Below are positions 1-12,500 of a DNA stretch of 64,000 nt, piece by piece. The stretch comes from Apostichopus japonicus. Lineage: Eukaryota; Echinodermata; Holothuroidea; Aspidochirotida; Stichopodidae. Within the stretch, counting starts at the first letter, position 1. Each line of letters opens with the position of its first letter. Below the pieces are notes generated by a model. It did not search any database and was not told where the DNA came from. It saw only the letters and a list, made by a program, of their open reading frames with translations. The translations under genes and the position numbers were made by a program. The stretch lies in the NCBI RefSeq assembly GCF_037975245.1, contig NC_092563.1:13566001-13630000 (forward strand), in the 5' to 3' direction.

Positions 1-260
1 TAAAATTTTATATTTTTAAAGATCATAAAAACAAACAAAGATTTAGCCCATGTTTTATTATCTCTGTATTCTGGGCATTTGATTCTGGTTGCAATGGTGA
101 TGACACTCTCGTTCAAATTTTCAGCTTTATACAGTCTGCTTCAAACTTTGGGATTGTTTTTTGAGACTATAGTGGAAGCAAATCTCACATCACTTTGTGG
201 TGACAACTTTATTTTTTTATTTTTTCAAATGATGAGTACTTTGCTGTTTCTTTTTTCCAG

Positions 261-2176
261 CAGGAATTGAAAAGCCAAATATCTAAGTCAAGGGTGAGGT
301 TTCCTGTGATGTACGACACCAGTGTGGAGGCAACAACAGAAGAGGAGAACTGTTATATATGGCTTAAAGACACGTTTTAAGATGATATATTGGTACCCTT
401 CGCAGAACAAAAGAGTTTATCCAAGAGTCCAAAAAGCAAAGGAACAAGTACCATAGAGAAAAAAGATGGAAGAGTGAGTTTAACTATTGTACCCAACTGT
501 TTAATGATATTAAAGATACTTTTCATAACCTGTTTTAAAAAAAAAAAGTCTAGTATATCATTTACGTGCAAGCTTCATAAGTTTGGTCAAATTTTCACTG
601 ATCTGTAGAGCAGGAGTCCAGAGGGTTTGGTTAGCTGGGTAGGTAACCAATTGCCTGGTACATCACAATGTTCACAATGCATTCCTGTATATGAAACCTG
701 ACGACTGGCAAACCGACTGTGGTGGATGTGGCTGGGAGAGCAATTTTAAAGTCACCTAACAGCTAACCTAGATCAGTTTTCATGGTAACCACATCAAAGT
801 AAGAACAATGTGTCAGGTATGGCCCCAAGAGCAACAAATGGCCATCGTCAGTAATTATTGGTGGTGGGGTACCCCTGCCAGTGATCAACAATTGACCCCT
901 CACGGCTGACCTAGGTCAGCTCATGAGGTAACCACTTGAAACCTACTGGAAAATGTTGGTTAGGACTTCAGATACAAGGGATGGGCATTGCCAGTAATTT
1001 TTATTGGTGGGGTACCCCTGCCAGTAGACCCCCAATATGCCCATCCCCTCATTGACCTAGGTGAGCTCATGATTTGACCAGTTGAAACCTACAGGAAAAT
1101 GATAGGTATCACTTAATATGTAAGGATGGGCATTTCCAGTATTTTATATTGGTGGGCCACCACTGCCAGAGTCCGCCCATCCCTTACATATAGAATCCTG
1201 TCAATCATTTTCCAGTAGTTTTCAACTGGTTAAATCATGAGCTGACCTAGATCAATGAGGGGGGGGGGGCATTTTGGGGGTCTACTGGCAGGGGTACCCC
1301 ACTAACATAAAATACTGGAAATGCCCATCCCTTACATATGAAGTGATACCATTTTCCAGTAGTTTTCAACTGGTTACATCAAGAGCTCATCTAGGTCAAT
1401 GGGGGATGGGCATTTTGGGGGTCTACTGGCAGGGGTACCCCACCAATAAAAATTACTGGCAATGCCCATCAGTTGTATCTGAAGTCCTAACCAACATTTT
1501 CCAGTAGGTTTCAAGTGGTTTCCTCATGAGCTGACCTAGGTCAGCCTTGAGGGGTCAATTATAGATCACTGGCAGGGGTACCCCACCACCAATAATTACT
1601 GGCAATGGCCATTTGTTGCTCTTGGGGCCATACCTGACACATTGTACTTACTTTGATGTGTTACCATGAAAACTGATCTAGGTTAGCTATCAGGTGACTT
1701 TAAAATTGCTCTCCCAGCCACGCCCACCACAGTCGGTTTGCCAGTCGTCTGGTTTCATATACAGGGATGCACTGTGAACATTGTGATGTACAAGGCAATT
1801 GGTTACCTTCCCAGCTAACCAAACCCTCTGGGCTCCCGGTCCATTGGGATCATTATTAACATGATTAACATAATTATTAAGCTTTGAAAAATAACTTGGT
1901 GTTATGCTGTGCAAAGCTAATAATTATTTGGTAAAGCTGCTATTCCTGGCTTATAATTTGAGGGACCTAGATTTAAATGTATACTTCTCAATATGTTATA
2001 AAATTTTAATGTAAATGTATGTTTATGATAATGGGAGTTATCATGTGCTATATCTGTATCTGTGCTTACACGTATATCATATTTTCTGTTCACAGGTCAA
2101 TTATGGTGCAGATTTTGGCTTCCTGAAGACAAGTGGGAGGCCATTTGTAGTTAGGAGAAACACTCTTTGTTCGTGA
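261..2176 (+). pseudogene. Exon remnants of an unrecognised element-encoded protein
   Basis: A strong acceptor (T-rich tract then CAG, ending 260) opens a 71-codon segment (261-473) that closes at a GTGAGT donor. It is charged and Lys/Ser-rich, but carries one in-frame TAA at 378-380. A second acceptor (TTCTGTTCACAG, ending 2095) opens 26 codons plus a TGA (2096-2176) in compatible phase, followed by AATAAA-type signals near 2322 and 2410. The second segment is conserved in frame at 47686-47766, which suggests it is a real terminal exon of an element gene. I do not recognise the protein. It may be a decayed coding region of copy A rather than a host gene. Confidence 0.35.
612..1836. repeat. 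1.2-kb imperfect inverted repeat (foldback) built of about 145-bp units
   Basis: The left arm (about 612-1168) and right arm (about 1282-1836) are reverse complements: the segment starting CCAGAGGGTTTGG at 618 is mirrored by CCAAACCCTCTGG ending at 1832. Each arm is itself a series of related units of roughly 145 bp. Each unit contains a TTTTCCAGTAG block, a CTGACCTAGGTCAG palindrome, ACTGGCAGGGGTACCCC and an ATTACTGGCAATG block. A spacer of about 110 bp lies between the arms. Only the outer part of the right arm is present in the related copy near 47.05 kb. Confidence 0.85.
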
Positions 2177-2464
2177 AGACTTAACTGGTGTCGATTTGGG
2201 GTACCACTTTAAAACGAAAGTCATGAGGAACCCTTGCCCAAGATTCAACTTTGCATTATTGTGCAGTGCTATACTTTTGCGATTCATGTTTGATCCATTA
2301 ACTTGTCTTAACTTTGTTGGAATAAAATCATATTTTCAGATTTTTGTTTACAGTGATTTCTTCCCTATCTGTCGAAATTCAGCCTTTGTAGACAGAAGTT
2401 TTATCAGAAATAAATACTGCCAACGTACACATTATTTGTGTTTCTTCTGCTCTCTTTTCTTTCA

Positions 2465-2845
2465 GTGATGCTAGTCAGTGAAACTAGTCGGGTTTAATTC
2501 TTTCAGTGATTCTAGTCAGTGCAACTAGTCAGTCGATACCGACTAAGAAAGGTTAGTCGGGAGAGGCACCATCCTGACTAATGTAAAACCTGCTATAAAC
2601 TAGTCGGTGGCTCATATAAATTAGTCGGTAAAGACCGACTAATGTCACCAACTAATGTAACTGACTAATATACATTTACCGACTAAGAAATTGTTGATCG
2701 ACTAAGTTGACGGACTAAGATGACCCACTAAGAAATCCAACTGACTAAGGAATAAATTAGTCGGTATAGCAACTGACTAAGGCTATGTTAGTCGGGAGAG
2801 GCACCAGATGGACTAACGTTATGTTAGTCGGTGAACCAATTTAAG
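2465..2845. repeat. Subterminal TAGTCGGT/ACCGACTA motif array
   Basis: About twenty imperfect copies of TTAGTCGGT or its complement occur in both orientations up to the element end. The same array recurs at 48060-48440, and a shorter version at 44595-44840, at the two ends of copy B. Arrays of short motifs in both orientations next to the termini are typical of transposase-binding regions of CACTA-type elements. Confidence 0.75.
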
Positions 2846-2854
2846 TTTTCAGTG

Positions 2855-5219
2855 TTTGTGGAAAGAATTTGACATGTGACACAATTACATGTCCTAAAGG
2901 ATAGAATAGTATATAGAAGTTTAAGACCTGTATCCGGTGTTTCGTTGACTTCCCCTAAATTAAATACAATACATAAACACTGTACACTGATGATTTCCGT
3001 TTTCATATGAAAATCACGGAAATAAGTATCTTAGATTTTGGCCTCAAAATGTTACATTTGACTGTAGACGAAATAAGACTAAATGGTTTTCCAAAAAATC
3101 TATTACGCTCGTAGAATATTATATCATAGGAGAAATGTTATTCTCGGACCATAAATCAACTGAATCAATTAATGGAATGGAATAACATACTAACAAACTC
3201 TGAAGAGTGTGTAGCTTCTCCACAAGTATGGCCCCTAGTGGTCAAGTTTTTAACTTATATCAACTTCAGATCACCACAATTTTGGACGGTGAAAATACGG
3301 TGAAGATATAAGAAAATTATAATCAGTAGAAATATTTGAATATCTCCTGTCGCCTATCTAAGTATTTGTTGTTGGAGGGGGTTGGGGGGGGGGCAAGGCG
3401 AAGTTCATCGGGGAGCTATGGGGGCATAACTTTGGTTTTTATAATAACATGCTACATTTCACAGAGAAGTGATTGGTACCGCTTTAATAAACCCAGAAGT
3501 GACACCTTAATATATCAGACGTGGTCCTGTAATCTCTGCTTCATCCTATGCTTCACTAATAGGAGCACATGGATTTAGGCATTAGATGTGCACTTCTTGT
3601 TATGACAGTTCTGTTGAATTTCTTAGGAGTTTAATTAGGTTGCTGATTTAATGAAATTGTTTACCGTACTTATGTTTACACGTATTGACCAATAGGGTTG
3701 TTTCCGATTTGTTGGCGTAAGAAGCCGCAAGTGGGAAAGGAAGGTGGGCTTCCTAGAATTATGGGTGCCCCAACAGGTGATATAACGTTTAAGCAGTCTT
3801 GTAACTCAGACTTAGACAAATAATAGGAGTGGAAGGTGCTGCACTTGACTGCAACACTCATGTATATGACATCGTGGTTGCCTAGATGTCGACACGAAAT
3901 CAGCAGTGAAGTGACGATGGTGAATAAATTATAAATAGGCCTATTTACAAAGTTCTGTATGATAGACCGTTCCATTGAAGGACATATTATCCAGTTATGT
4001 AATATTTACTTCATTCTGTATAACAATTGACTAATAAAATATAACACGCAAACTTAGCAAATCCCACTAATCATCCTTTCCACAAACTCTTTAAGCACTT
4101 AACAGTCCATTCGTTACCTCTCATGTTGACTTAGGATAACTTTTAAAGAAAATCGCAAGAAAATCCCCATAATAAACCATGCAGTAATGTTATTATCACT
4201 CAACCATTTATGTCATGTAATAGCAATTCATTTGACTATAAAGATGATGTTTAATCAAACCACTGGCAAAAGCCGTAAGCATAGCGTGTAATGATTCAAG
4301 ATACTGTGTTTTGCACACGCTATGCTAACTGTAACTAAGAACCACACACACTCAGCGTAGTTATATTTCGTCAAAATATTACGCTTGACTTATGGTCTAA
4401 ATATACTCTGGTAAACAGATGCATGAAATAAAGGTGACCACTCTATTTTCGAAATATATTTTGGACCCCTCCGTAACTGAAAATCATTGTTTTATTGTGA
4501 TGAAGTCACTTTTATTTCACTTAATTAACCAAAATAAAAAAGCATCTCGTCACACAAGGTTATATTGGCGATTCATATATTAAAGAAAAACAAAATTTAT
4601 TTTTGCTGTTGTATATGTATTACAGTGAAGTAATGACTTTGTTTTATAAATCACGGATGACATAACGCTGTGGTGTGTTCTGTTTCATAAGCAATGTGTT
4701 ACATGTTTTTAATTCTTTGCTTCAAGTTGTATTTCGGGACTAAATGATTAACGAAACCACGTGGTATGAATCAATAAGATCTGCAAAATATAAACAACCT
4801 TTACTCAGTTAATAAATGGACATGCCTACCACAAGTATACAACTTTGCCAAGGTTTACAAGGTTTAGAATTCTTTATTTCAGAAGCCCCAAAATTATAAT
4901 GTTTGCGTGAAACAGTATCTATTATTTTAAACTTAATATGTGGCAAGACCTCACATCAGGCCACCAACATATCCATGAAAAAAGAAACGTCCAGGTTGAT
5001 CGTCGATTGCCACTAACCTGGAAACAATTGAAATTCATAATTTGGTAATACTTTGTTTGAGAACAAGTGAGTGTAAACACAAGTGAATACCAGTTTGCCC
5101 TGTCTTCTCCATTCAAAAATTAAAGTCAAGAAACAAAGAAAGTAAAGTTTTACGAATTTTGTTCTTCTGTGACTCGTGGAGCTTAATCTGACATTGTTTA
5201 TTTTTACTTTAAATCGCAG
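2855..5219. other. Intergenic, no gene recognised
   Basis: I see no conserved coding segment, tRNA or clear transposon terminus here. A G-rich tract lies near 3375-3395. The short reading frames are low-complexity or lack homologous features. The upstream region of the ZNFX1-like pseudogene must be in its distal part, but I see no convincing TATA box. Confidence 0.5.
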
Positions 5220-5381
5220 ATGGATTTTGACGACGAAATATACACTCAAGGAAGTTGTGGATCAACAATTAGATATCAATATATACCTAGAAGAAGCGAA
5301 AGATCTGCAACGAGTTCTAGAGCTAGAGGTGGTGTTCGAGGTAGAGTTGGAGTAAAAGTTGGATCAAGAAATGAAGATAGA

Positions 5382-5793
5382 CGTGGGGCTAGTAGTGGGG
5401 CTAGAGGTGGAGGCAAAGTTGAAGCTGGTAGCGGCGCTAGAGGTGGAGGGAGAAGTAGACCTAGAGGTTGTATGAGAGGTGGAGGTGGTGAACAAGTTGG
5501 AGAGAGATGGGGGTAGACGTGGGGCTAGTAGTGGAGCTAGAGGTGGAGGCAGATTTGAAGCTGGTAGCGGCGCTAGAGGTGAAGGGAGAAGTAGACCTAG
5601 AGGTGGTATGAGAGGTAGAAGTGGTGAACAAGTTGGATCGAGAGATGGGGGCAGACGTGGGGCTAGTAGTGGGGCTAGAGGTGGAGGCAAAGTTGAAGTT
5701 CGTACCGGCGCTAGAGGTGGAACGAGAGTTGGACCTAGAGGTAGGGCTATAGGAGGGGCTGTTGGTGGAGGCAGATGTAACGAAAGAGTTATT
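5382..5793 (+). repeat. 138-bp (46-codon) tandem repeat encoding RGG/Arg-Gly-rich sequence
   Basis: Three units begin with CGTGGGGCTAGTAGTGG at 5382, 5518 and 5656. The spacings are 136 and 138 bp, so the first unit has lost 2 bp (in the segment AAGTTGGAGAGAGATGG, compared with the version containing GGATCGAGAG in the next unit). This loss causes a frameshift near 5495. The units encode Gly/Arg/Ser-rich sequence (GARGGG, RPRGGMRG) of the RGG-box type, which often binds RNA. This is the N-terminal block of the ZNFX1-like pseudogene. Confidence 0.85.
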
Positions 5794-6163
5794 TTGAAAG
5801 GAAAGGTTATAGGTATGGCGAAAAGTGGGATTGTAGGTGGGGCTAGAGGTGAAGGTAGAAGTGGACTAGAATATAAGACGGAGAAAGAGATAAAAGTGTA
5901 GCAGCAATTGAGGCTTCAGGGAGAGTGAACTATTACGGCGGATTACCGAGAGGAAACTATACAGATAATATGGCAGACCATGAAAACAAAAGGTAATGTG
6001 CATATGAAGCGTGTCATTAAGTTTGATTTCACGTTGCATATACAATTCTGACATTTCCATATGCTTAGGGATGAATTCAACTTAAAAACAATGAAAGAGA
6101 CAATTGCTGGACAAATAACCAAAGCAAATGAAATAGTCACGGACTTGCATATGTATAATAATA

Positions 6164-6507
6164 GTCCTTGGTAGTTTATATTATACGGCAGTTTTTATCT
6201 CGTATTTTGTATTTGGCTCATGTACTCTTTTATTCCGAAACATGGCTGTAACGCTAATCCAGACCACAGTTTTCATTTGCTGGCTAAAGCTGTGTAGATG
6301 TTAAAAACTGTGCATCATTTCCAATATAGCATACAGTCCGTGGTAGTTTATATTATACGGCAGTTCTTATCTCGTATTTTGTATTTGGCTCATGTACTCT
6401 TTTATTCCGAAACATGGCTGTAACGCTAATCCAGACCACAGTTCTCATTTGCTAGCTAAAGCTGTGTAGATGTTAAAAAAACTGTGCATCATTTCCAATA
6501 CCTTTTT
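6164..6507 (+). repeat. 172-bp tandem duplication at an exon/intron boundary
   Basis: GTCCTTGGTAGTTTATATTA at 6164 recurs as GTCCGTGGTAGTTTATATTA at 6336, and the following roughly 165 bp are nearly identical. The unit begins exactly at the predicted 3' end and GT donor of the short exon at 6069-6170, so the donor itself is duplicated (6171 and 6343). The second copy runs up to the next acceptor at 6519. Confidence 0.9.
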
Positions 6508-9500
6508 TTATTCTGATAGCTTCGAGGTGAGCAAAGACTTGCAGAACAGCCAAAATTTTCATGAAAGCAAAATATCACCCATCGGTTACAAGCACCTGGA
6601 AGCTCTCACAGCTGTTGAACCCCATGAGACGTTGCACCGGCTCGCTGCTTACAAAAATGGGTTTGCAGCTTTGTTGAAAGAAAATGAGATTCGATTTGAC
6701 TTAATGGTTTAACTGACTAAAGTTTTAGCAAACGCATGTAGTTGTAAGACATCGGAAACCACGGTTCTCGAAGTAGTGTTAACTCTTCAATCAGAAAACT
6801 TTTTAATGACACACTTGACAAAATACCTACGTGAATGGCCACATAGGGTAAGCTTGAAAGATACGTATAAACTAATGATGCCTAACTTACTTGACACTGT
6901 AATTGTGATATTGACGTCAATGCTTACCAAGCTACCATCTTTGTTCAACGAAGTTGGTGTTGTTCTTCTGTTCTTGAAAGAATCTATTGAAAAGTGCACT
7001 AAGCTGAATGTTTTGTTTTCAGAGGAACATATGGTGAATCTTGATGAGTTTCAGGTCTATCAGAGTGCTGTTGAGCGTCAAGAATGTAAACGACAACATG
7101 AGTATGCCAGAAAGAGCTTTGAAGCTCCAAAAGAGGTCGCGCCTGAAGATGATTTTCATGACCTTTCCATCTTTCCATTATCAGAAGAATTGAAAGAAGA
7201 TTACATTTCATTTCTCCGTAAGAATGTTGTGAATAGAGGTTATGATGATGTCGGTCATTACCTAGACATTCAATTTCGTCTATTGCGGGAAGATTTTGTT
7301 GCACCATTGAGGAATGGCATTTTGGATTACCGTCATTATTTTCAGAAAAAAGAAGTCAACAACAAATACAATATCACGATATGTACGTCTATGATAAAGT
7401 CCGCATTCTTGAGGTAGTCCCTTTGCAAGACGGTATTGCCTATGCAACCCGGTTTAGTACTGAATATTTATCGCGAGTAAACTGGGAGAGAACTCGACGG
7501 TTACTTTGTGGATCTTTAGTTTGTTTATCATCTGATGAATTCGAAACAGTTCACTTCGCAGAAGTTGCCAACAGGAATACCGAGGGTCTTAAAGAAGGTT
7601 CAGTGGCTTTAAAGTTTCAAGTTAATAGCAAGACATTAACAACTCTCGTCAGTACGCAATTTACAATGGTTGAGTCTTCAGCATATTTTGAGGCCTATCG
7701 TCATGTTTTGAAGCGCATTCAAAAAGTGAGAGAGGACTCATTCCCATTGGAGAAATATATTGTACGAGTAGATCCAGATATTGGGCTCCCGTCATATCTC
7801 AGGAAAAACACAAGAGTCACAAACGACCTAACACCAGTTGCTCTGGAAGGTCAATCCCTCAAATCTGTAATTTCAAAACACCAGGCCTGGCCACCACAAA
7901 AGAAAAATTTGATCATGACTCATCACAATTTGAAGCTTTCAAGGCAGCTCTGACAGAGGAGATTTGTATCATTCAAGGTCCTCCAGGTACAGGAAAAACC
8001 TTTATTGGTCTAAAAATTGTCGAAACTCTTTTATGTAACAGCGCTGCTTGGTCTAGTAGCCTTAGAAAATCACCAATAATGGTCATCTGTTACACCAACT
8101 ATGCACTCGATCAGTTTTTGGAGGGTATTATGGGTTTCCACACTAAAGGAATCGTGCGAATAGGTGGCCGAAGCTCCAGTGAAAAGATAAAAAGTGTTAG
8201 CTTGACAGAGCATCGTAGACGTAGATCCAAAGAGCGGCTACGACCAAAGCACCGATATTTGCAAGAGAAAAACATTCGAAATGAAATGGTATGTCTTGCT
8301 AAGAAGATTCAAATGACGCAGAAGTATATCAGAATGGCTAATAGATCAATTTTAAAAGACGAAACACTGAATAAAGTAATACCACAAAAGCAGTACGTGA
8401 GCCTCTCGACTGAATTTCCAAAAGATGAGGTACATGAAGGAACAACTGGAAATTACATTGCATATTGGTTAGGCGTCATCGTAGGTGGAAATAATACAAC
8501 ACATCAGCTTAACGATGACGAAAATGCGGATTACTTAAAGATTCATTGTGATTTAGCTCCACCATTAGAGATAAATCATACCCAATTAAGGCAAAGGCAA
8601 GAGGTACACAGTTTTAAAGCTTTGCAGGACTATATTGCAAGAAATTTACAAGAATCATACGCAATGGAAGAACCAGGGTACACGGAAGTAAATGAAGTTT
8701 GGAAACTTGCGCTTGTAGATCGTTGGCGTTTGTACAATTGCTGGCTCCTGAAATATCAACAAAATTTGCAGAGATCACGAGATATCGCGCACAGCGTTAT
8801 CTTAAAAGAAGAAGTAATTCAACAATTCATGACTAAAGAACAGCGAGATAGTTTGGATAAGCTCGGGCGTCGTCACGGTATTCAAAACGATCAACTTCTA
8901 GTTTCATTCTTAGGTGCTCAAGGAGACCAAACAGATCTAGATGAACTGTATCAAAGGGCTGGTTTTACTAATTTAAATATAAATCAAGATGAAAGTGCTG
9001 TTATTCAGGTAATGACCGAGTACATGCAAAACGATGACAGTGTTCGTAGAATGGCTCTCCCACGGTATGTGATGTTATACGTTGCTAAGTGTATGTCTGA
9101 AATTGTCCCCATGAAGAAAACTAAGGCAGAGCGTATCACAAACGTTGAAGAACTTTCTGTTTTAGAACGATGGCAATTGTAAAAATACTGGGTCTCCCTC
9201 TATTGTAGACAATTGAAGGAACGCTTGGACATCTCAAGAATTGGAATTTTTAAGGGAAGAAAATGTCATTCTTGCAATGACAACGGCTCAGTTTACAAGT
9301 CTGCGCGATGAAAGTCAAAACGAGAATATTTTCCATATAGGTGATGGTCAGTTAATCCTGTTGTGGTTGTCCAAATGTCCAAATTACCTCAAGATGATGG
9401 CGAGATAGATGTTTTCGGTGAAGCGGACCAGACGAATGAAGAAAGATATCTGGAGGACTCAAATGATGACGAAATGATTCATGAATTAGACAATTTGTCT

Positions 9501-12500
9501 CGATATGGCAAAAACAATCGTGATGCGGATAATACTAATTCCAAAACTAATACTGGACAGAATGACAATTGCCAAGTTGTAGGATTAAAATTCTACATTA
9601 AGAAAAACTTGGGAAACGTTGACTGCATGTCATCGGAAAGAGCAGCTCTTGTAAGAAACGTATGGGATCTCCCCATGAAACAAAGATGGAATCTGCATAA
9701 ACACTGGCTTAATGTTCACAAGGAAAGAATGCAGACTGCATTGCTTCCCCTGCTAGAAGAATATGAGAAACAAGCACAGCTGTTGCATGAGGCGAGAGTC
9801 GAAGAAGATGTAGAGATCATTCAGAGTTTTTCCATTCTTGCCCTAACAACAACTGGTGCATCTAAATATCATCATCTGCTTCAACGGGCACAACCTAGAA
9901 TAGTCGTTGTAGAGGAGGCAGCTGAGGTATTGGAGGCCCACATTGTGACCGCCCTGACTGAAAATTGTGAGCACCCTCATATTAATAGGAGATCACCAGC
10001 AACTTTGTCCAAATCTGACTGTGTACGAACTTGCAAAGCGCTATCACTTGGACATTTCTTTGTTCGAAAGATTAATAAAAAATAACTTTCCTAAACATCA
10101 TTAAATCTGCAACATCGAATGAGACCTGAAATATCTCACTTATTAAAGATTCATGAAGAGTTTTACCCAGACTTACAAGACCACGACTCTGTAAAAGCTT
10201 ACGATCATGTCAGAGGAGTCGAAAAAGATGTGTTTTTCTTGAACCACAACTTTGCAAAAAAGCCGAGCAAGATGATCGTAGTCGTTCCAACTAATTTGAG
10301 GCAGAATTTCTGACTGGACTGTGTGGTTACCTATTGCAGCAAGAGTATAAGCCGGAACAAATAACTATTCTGACCGCATATACAGGGGAGCTCTGAATTT
10401 TTAAGAATTTAATGCCAAAATCAGTTTACCGTGGTGTTACAGTTTATCCAGTTGATAGCTACCAAGGTGAAGAAATTGACATTATTCTTCTTTCCCTCGT
10501 TCGCAGTAATGTCAAAGGTAGCATCGGATTTTTAAAGATAGCTAACCGGGTGTGTGTAGCTTTGTCCAGAGCAAAGATCGGATTATTCTGCGTGAGGAAT
10601 TTTTCCTTACTCTCAGGACAAAACCAAGTTTGGAGGAAAATTACCGATTATCTTTACGTGAAAGGACAGCTTGGGAAGGAACTGATGTTACGATGTAAAA
10701 ATCATCCCACAATCACTACAACAATTCAATTGGCTTAAGATTTTAAGACCGCACCGGAGGGTGTCAGAAGCCATGTGATAAAACTCTTAGTTGCGGACAT
10801 GTATGCCCGTATTTGTGCCATTCTTATGATTCGGAACACTTAAACATTACGTGTGAAAAGAAGTGCATGAAAACCATTTGCGATCTGAATCATAGTCGCA
10901 CAAACTTTGCTGCGAACCATGTGACGAAGTGTGTGAGAAAATGATAAATGAAACACTTAAATGTGGACACAGGAGGCCGACCTATTGCTATAATAGAAGC
11001 TTCACAGAAAGTATGTTAGAATTTGGAAGTACAGAAAATTGCTCACAACGTTGTAATACAATCCTGCAGTGTGGACATATGTGTGAAGGCACATGTGGCA
11101 AGTGTAAACAGGGAAGACTGCATGTTTCGTGTGTTCAACCTTGCGGAAGGACACTCGTTTGCGGGCATGAATGCAAATCAACTTGTACCGAGTATTGCCC
11201 TCCTTGTGTGAAGCAATGCGAAAATAGGTGTAAGCATAGTAAGTGCGTCCGAAAATGCGGCCAATCATGTAAGCCCTGTCAAGAGGTATGCGAATGGAGC
11301 TGCGCACATAGTGAATGTCGCAAACCATGTGGAGAACCCTGCATACGACTTCCCTGTGATGAACCATGTAGAAAGATATTACCTTGTAAACATGAATGTA
11401 TCGAAGTATGCGGAGAGACTTGTCCGAAGTTATGTAGGATATGTAATAAAGATGAGGTGACGGAAGGGCTTCCGGGAATGAAGACAAGGACGATGCCAGG
11501 TAAGTTTGCTTTGTTTGGTTTACAATTCTTCCAGAGTTGGCTACTATTTTTTGTCTTCCTCCCTGCATACAGAGGGTACGTTCCTTTTCATTGGTGCATG
11601 TGTACTGCGGAAGTTCTCTTATGTTCAGTTTGAAGAGTAGTAGTAACACATTTTCTTCTTTTTGTTTTGCAAAACAACAGTTTCCAGCATTTAATCATCC
11701 TCCCTGAATCTGCGGTCCACCGTTCTTGATTCATTGTATAGTAATTACATATAATTGGCCTCTTTATAAACAATATTCATAAATAAAACTTGCAGTAAGG
11801 TCAAACTTAAAACGAAAATTCGTATTGTCGTAATCAGTACTGACATGATGGTGGTTATTCGCTTACAACATGCCCAGTGTCACTCATTTCTCTGTTGCAG
11901 ATTTGTACTATTGGAAGATTGTGGTCATATCATGGAAGTGGGTGCTTTAGACACGTGGATGAAAAAAAACTACCGGTGACAAACTAAACATAAATGTACA
12001 AGTGAGTTCTGTCTAACTTGGTTTTTTCTTCATGTCGACAAAAAAAGGACTATATAATTAGTGGGAGTGGACGTTTTGAATATTTTTGCTCACGCCAAGC
12101 AGCAAGTACTTTACTTTCATAATTATTGACAACACATTTATCCAACTTGAATAATCATGCCTGCTTAAAACACCAAACACATGTAACAACTAAATGTCAT
12201 AGCTCAATCCCATCAATTTAAGCAATGAATATCTACATATGTTTTCTTCACTTTATTATTAGCTTCGTGTTTGTCTAAAATGCAAACACCAATCAGGACG
12301 AACTTGCGTTACGGCAATGTCATTAAGCAAGTACGTGCCGATGTGGAAGAAATAAAGAAACAAATTCTTGGAGATCCTGTTCACATCAGGGAGAAAAGAG
12401 AAGAACTAATTCAAGATCTGTCTCTGGTGGAGGATAAAACAGTGATGACTAATCGTAATCTCTTCAGAGAATTAGTTCTAAGTAATCTCCAGCATGTGTC

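Larger units (their letters stand above)
1..2854 (+). mobile_element. Right-hand part of a CACTA-like DNA transposon (copy A)
   Basis: The right end reads TTTTCAGTG (finishing at 2854), after about 370 bp dense in TTAGTCGGT and ACCGACTAA motifs. From about 1466 to 2854 it is nearly identical to 47053-48448, where the same sequence also ends in TTTTCAGTG. The opposite terminus of that second copy begins CACTGAAAA, so this is an inverted-terminal-repeat DNA element with subterminal repeats, as in CACTA/EnSpm elements. No left terminus is visible here, so it probably lies outside the window. A 1.2-kb inverted repeat (612-1836) and two exon-like segments (261-473, 2096-2176) lie inside. Superfamily assignment is inference from the ends and the subterminal repeats. 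Confidence 0.6.

Noticed and set aside
2465-2845. Short regularly recurring motifs resembling a CRISPR array
   Set aside because: Repeats are only about 9 bp, in both orientations and irregularly spaced. They sit at a transposon terminus in a eukaryotic genome.
5364-5690. Proline/leucine-rich open frame on the minus strand
   Set aside because: It is the antisense shadow of the Gly/Arg repeat coded on the plus strand.
11002-11649. 215-codon open frame on the minus strand
   Set aside because: It is antisense to the NF-X1 zinc-finger region and has no domain of its own. Its length comes from the biased composition of the Cys-rich coding strand.
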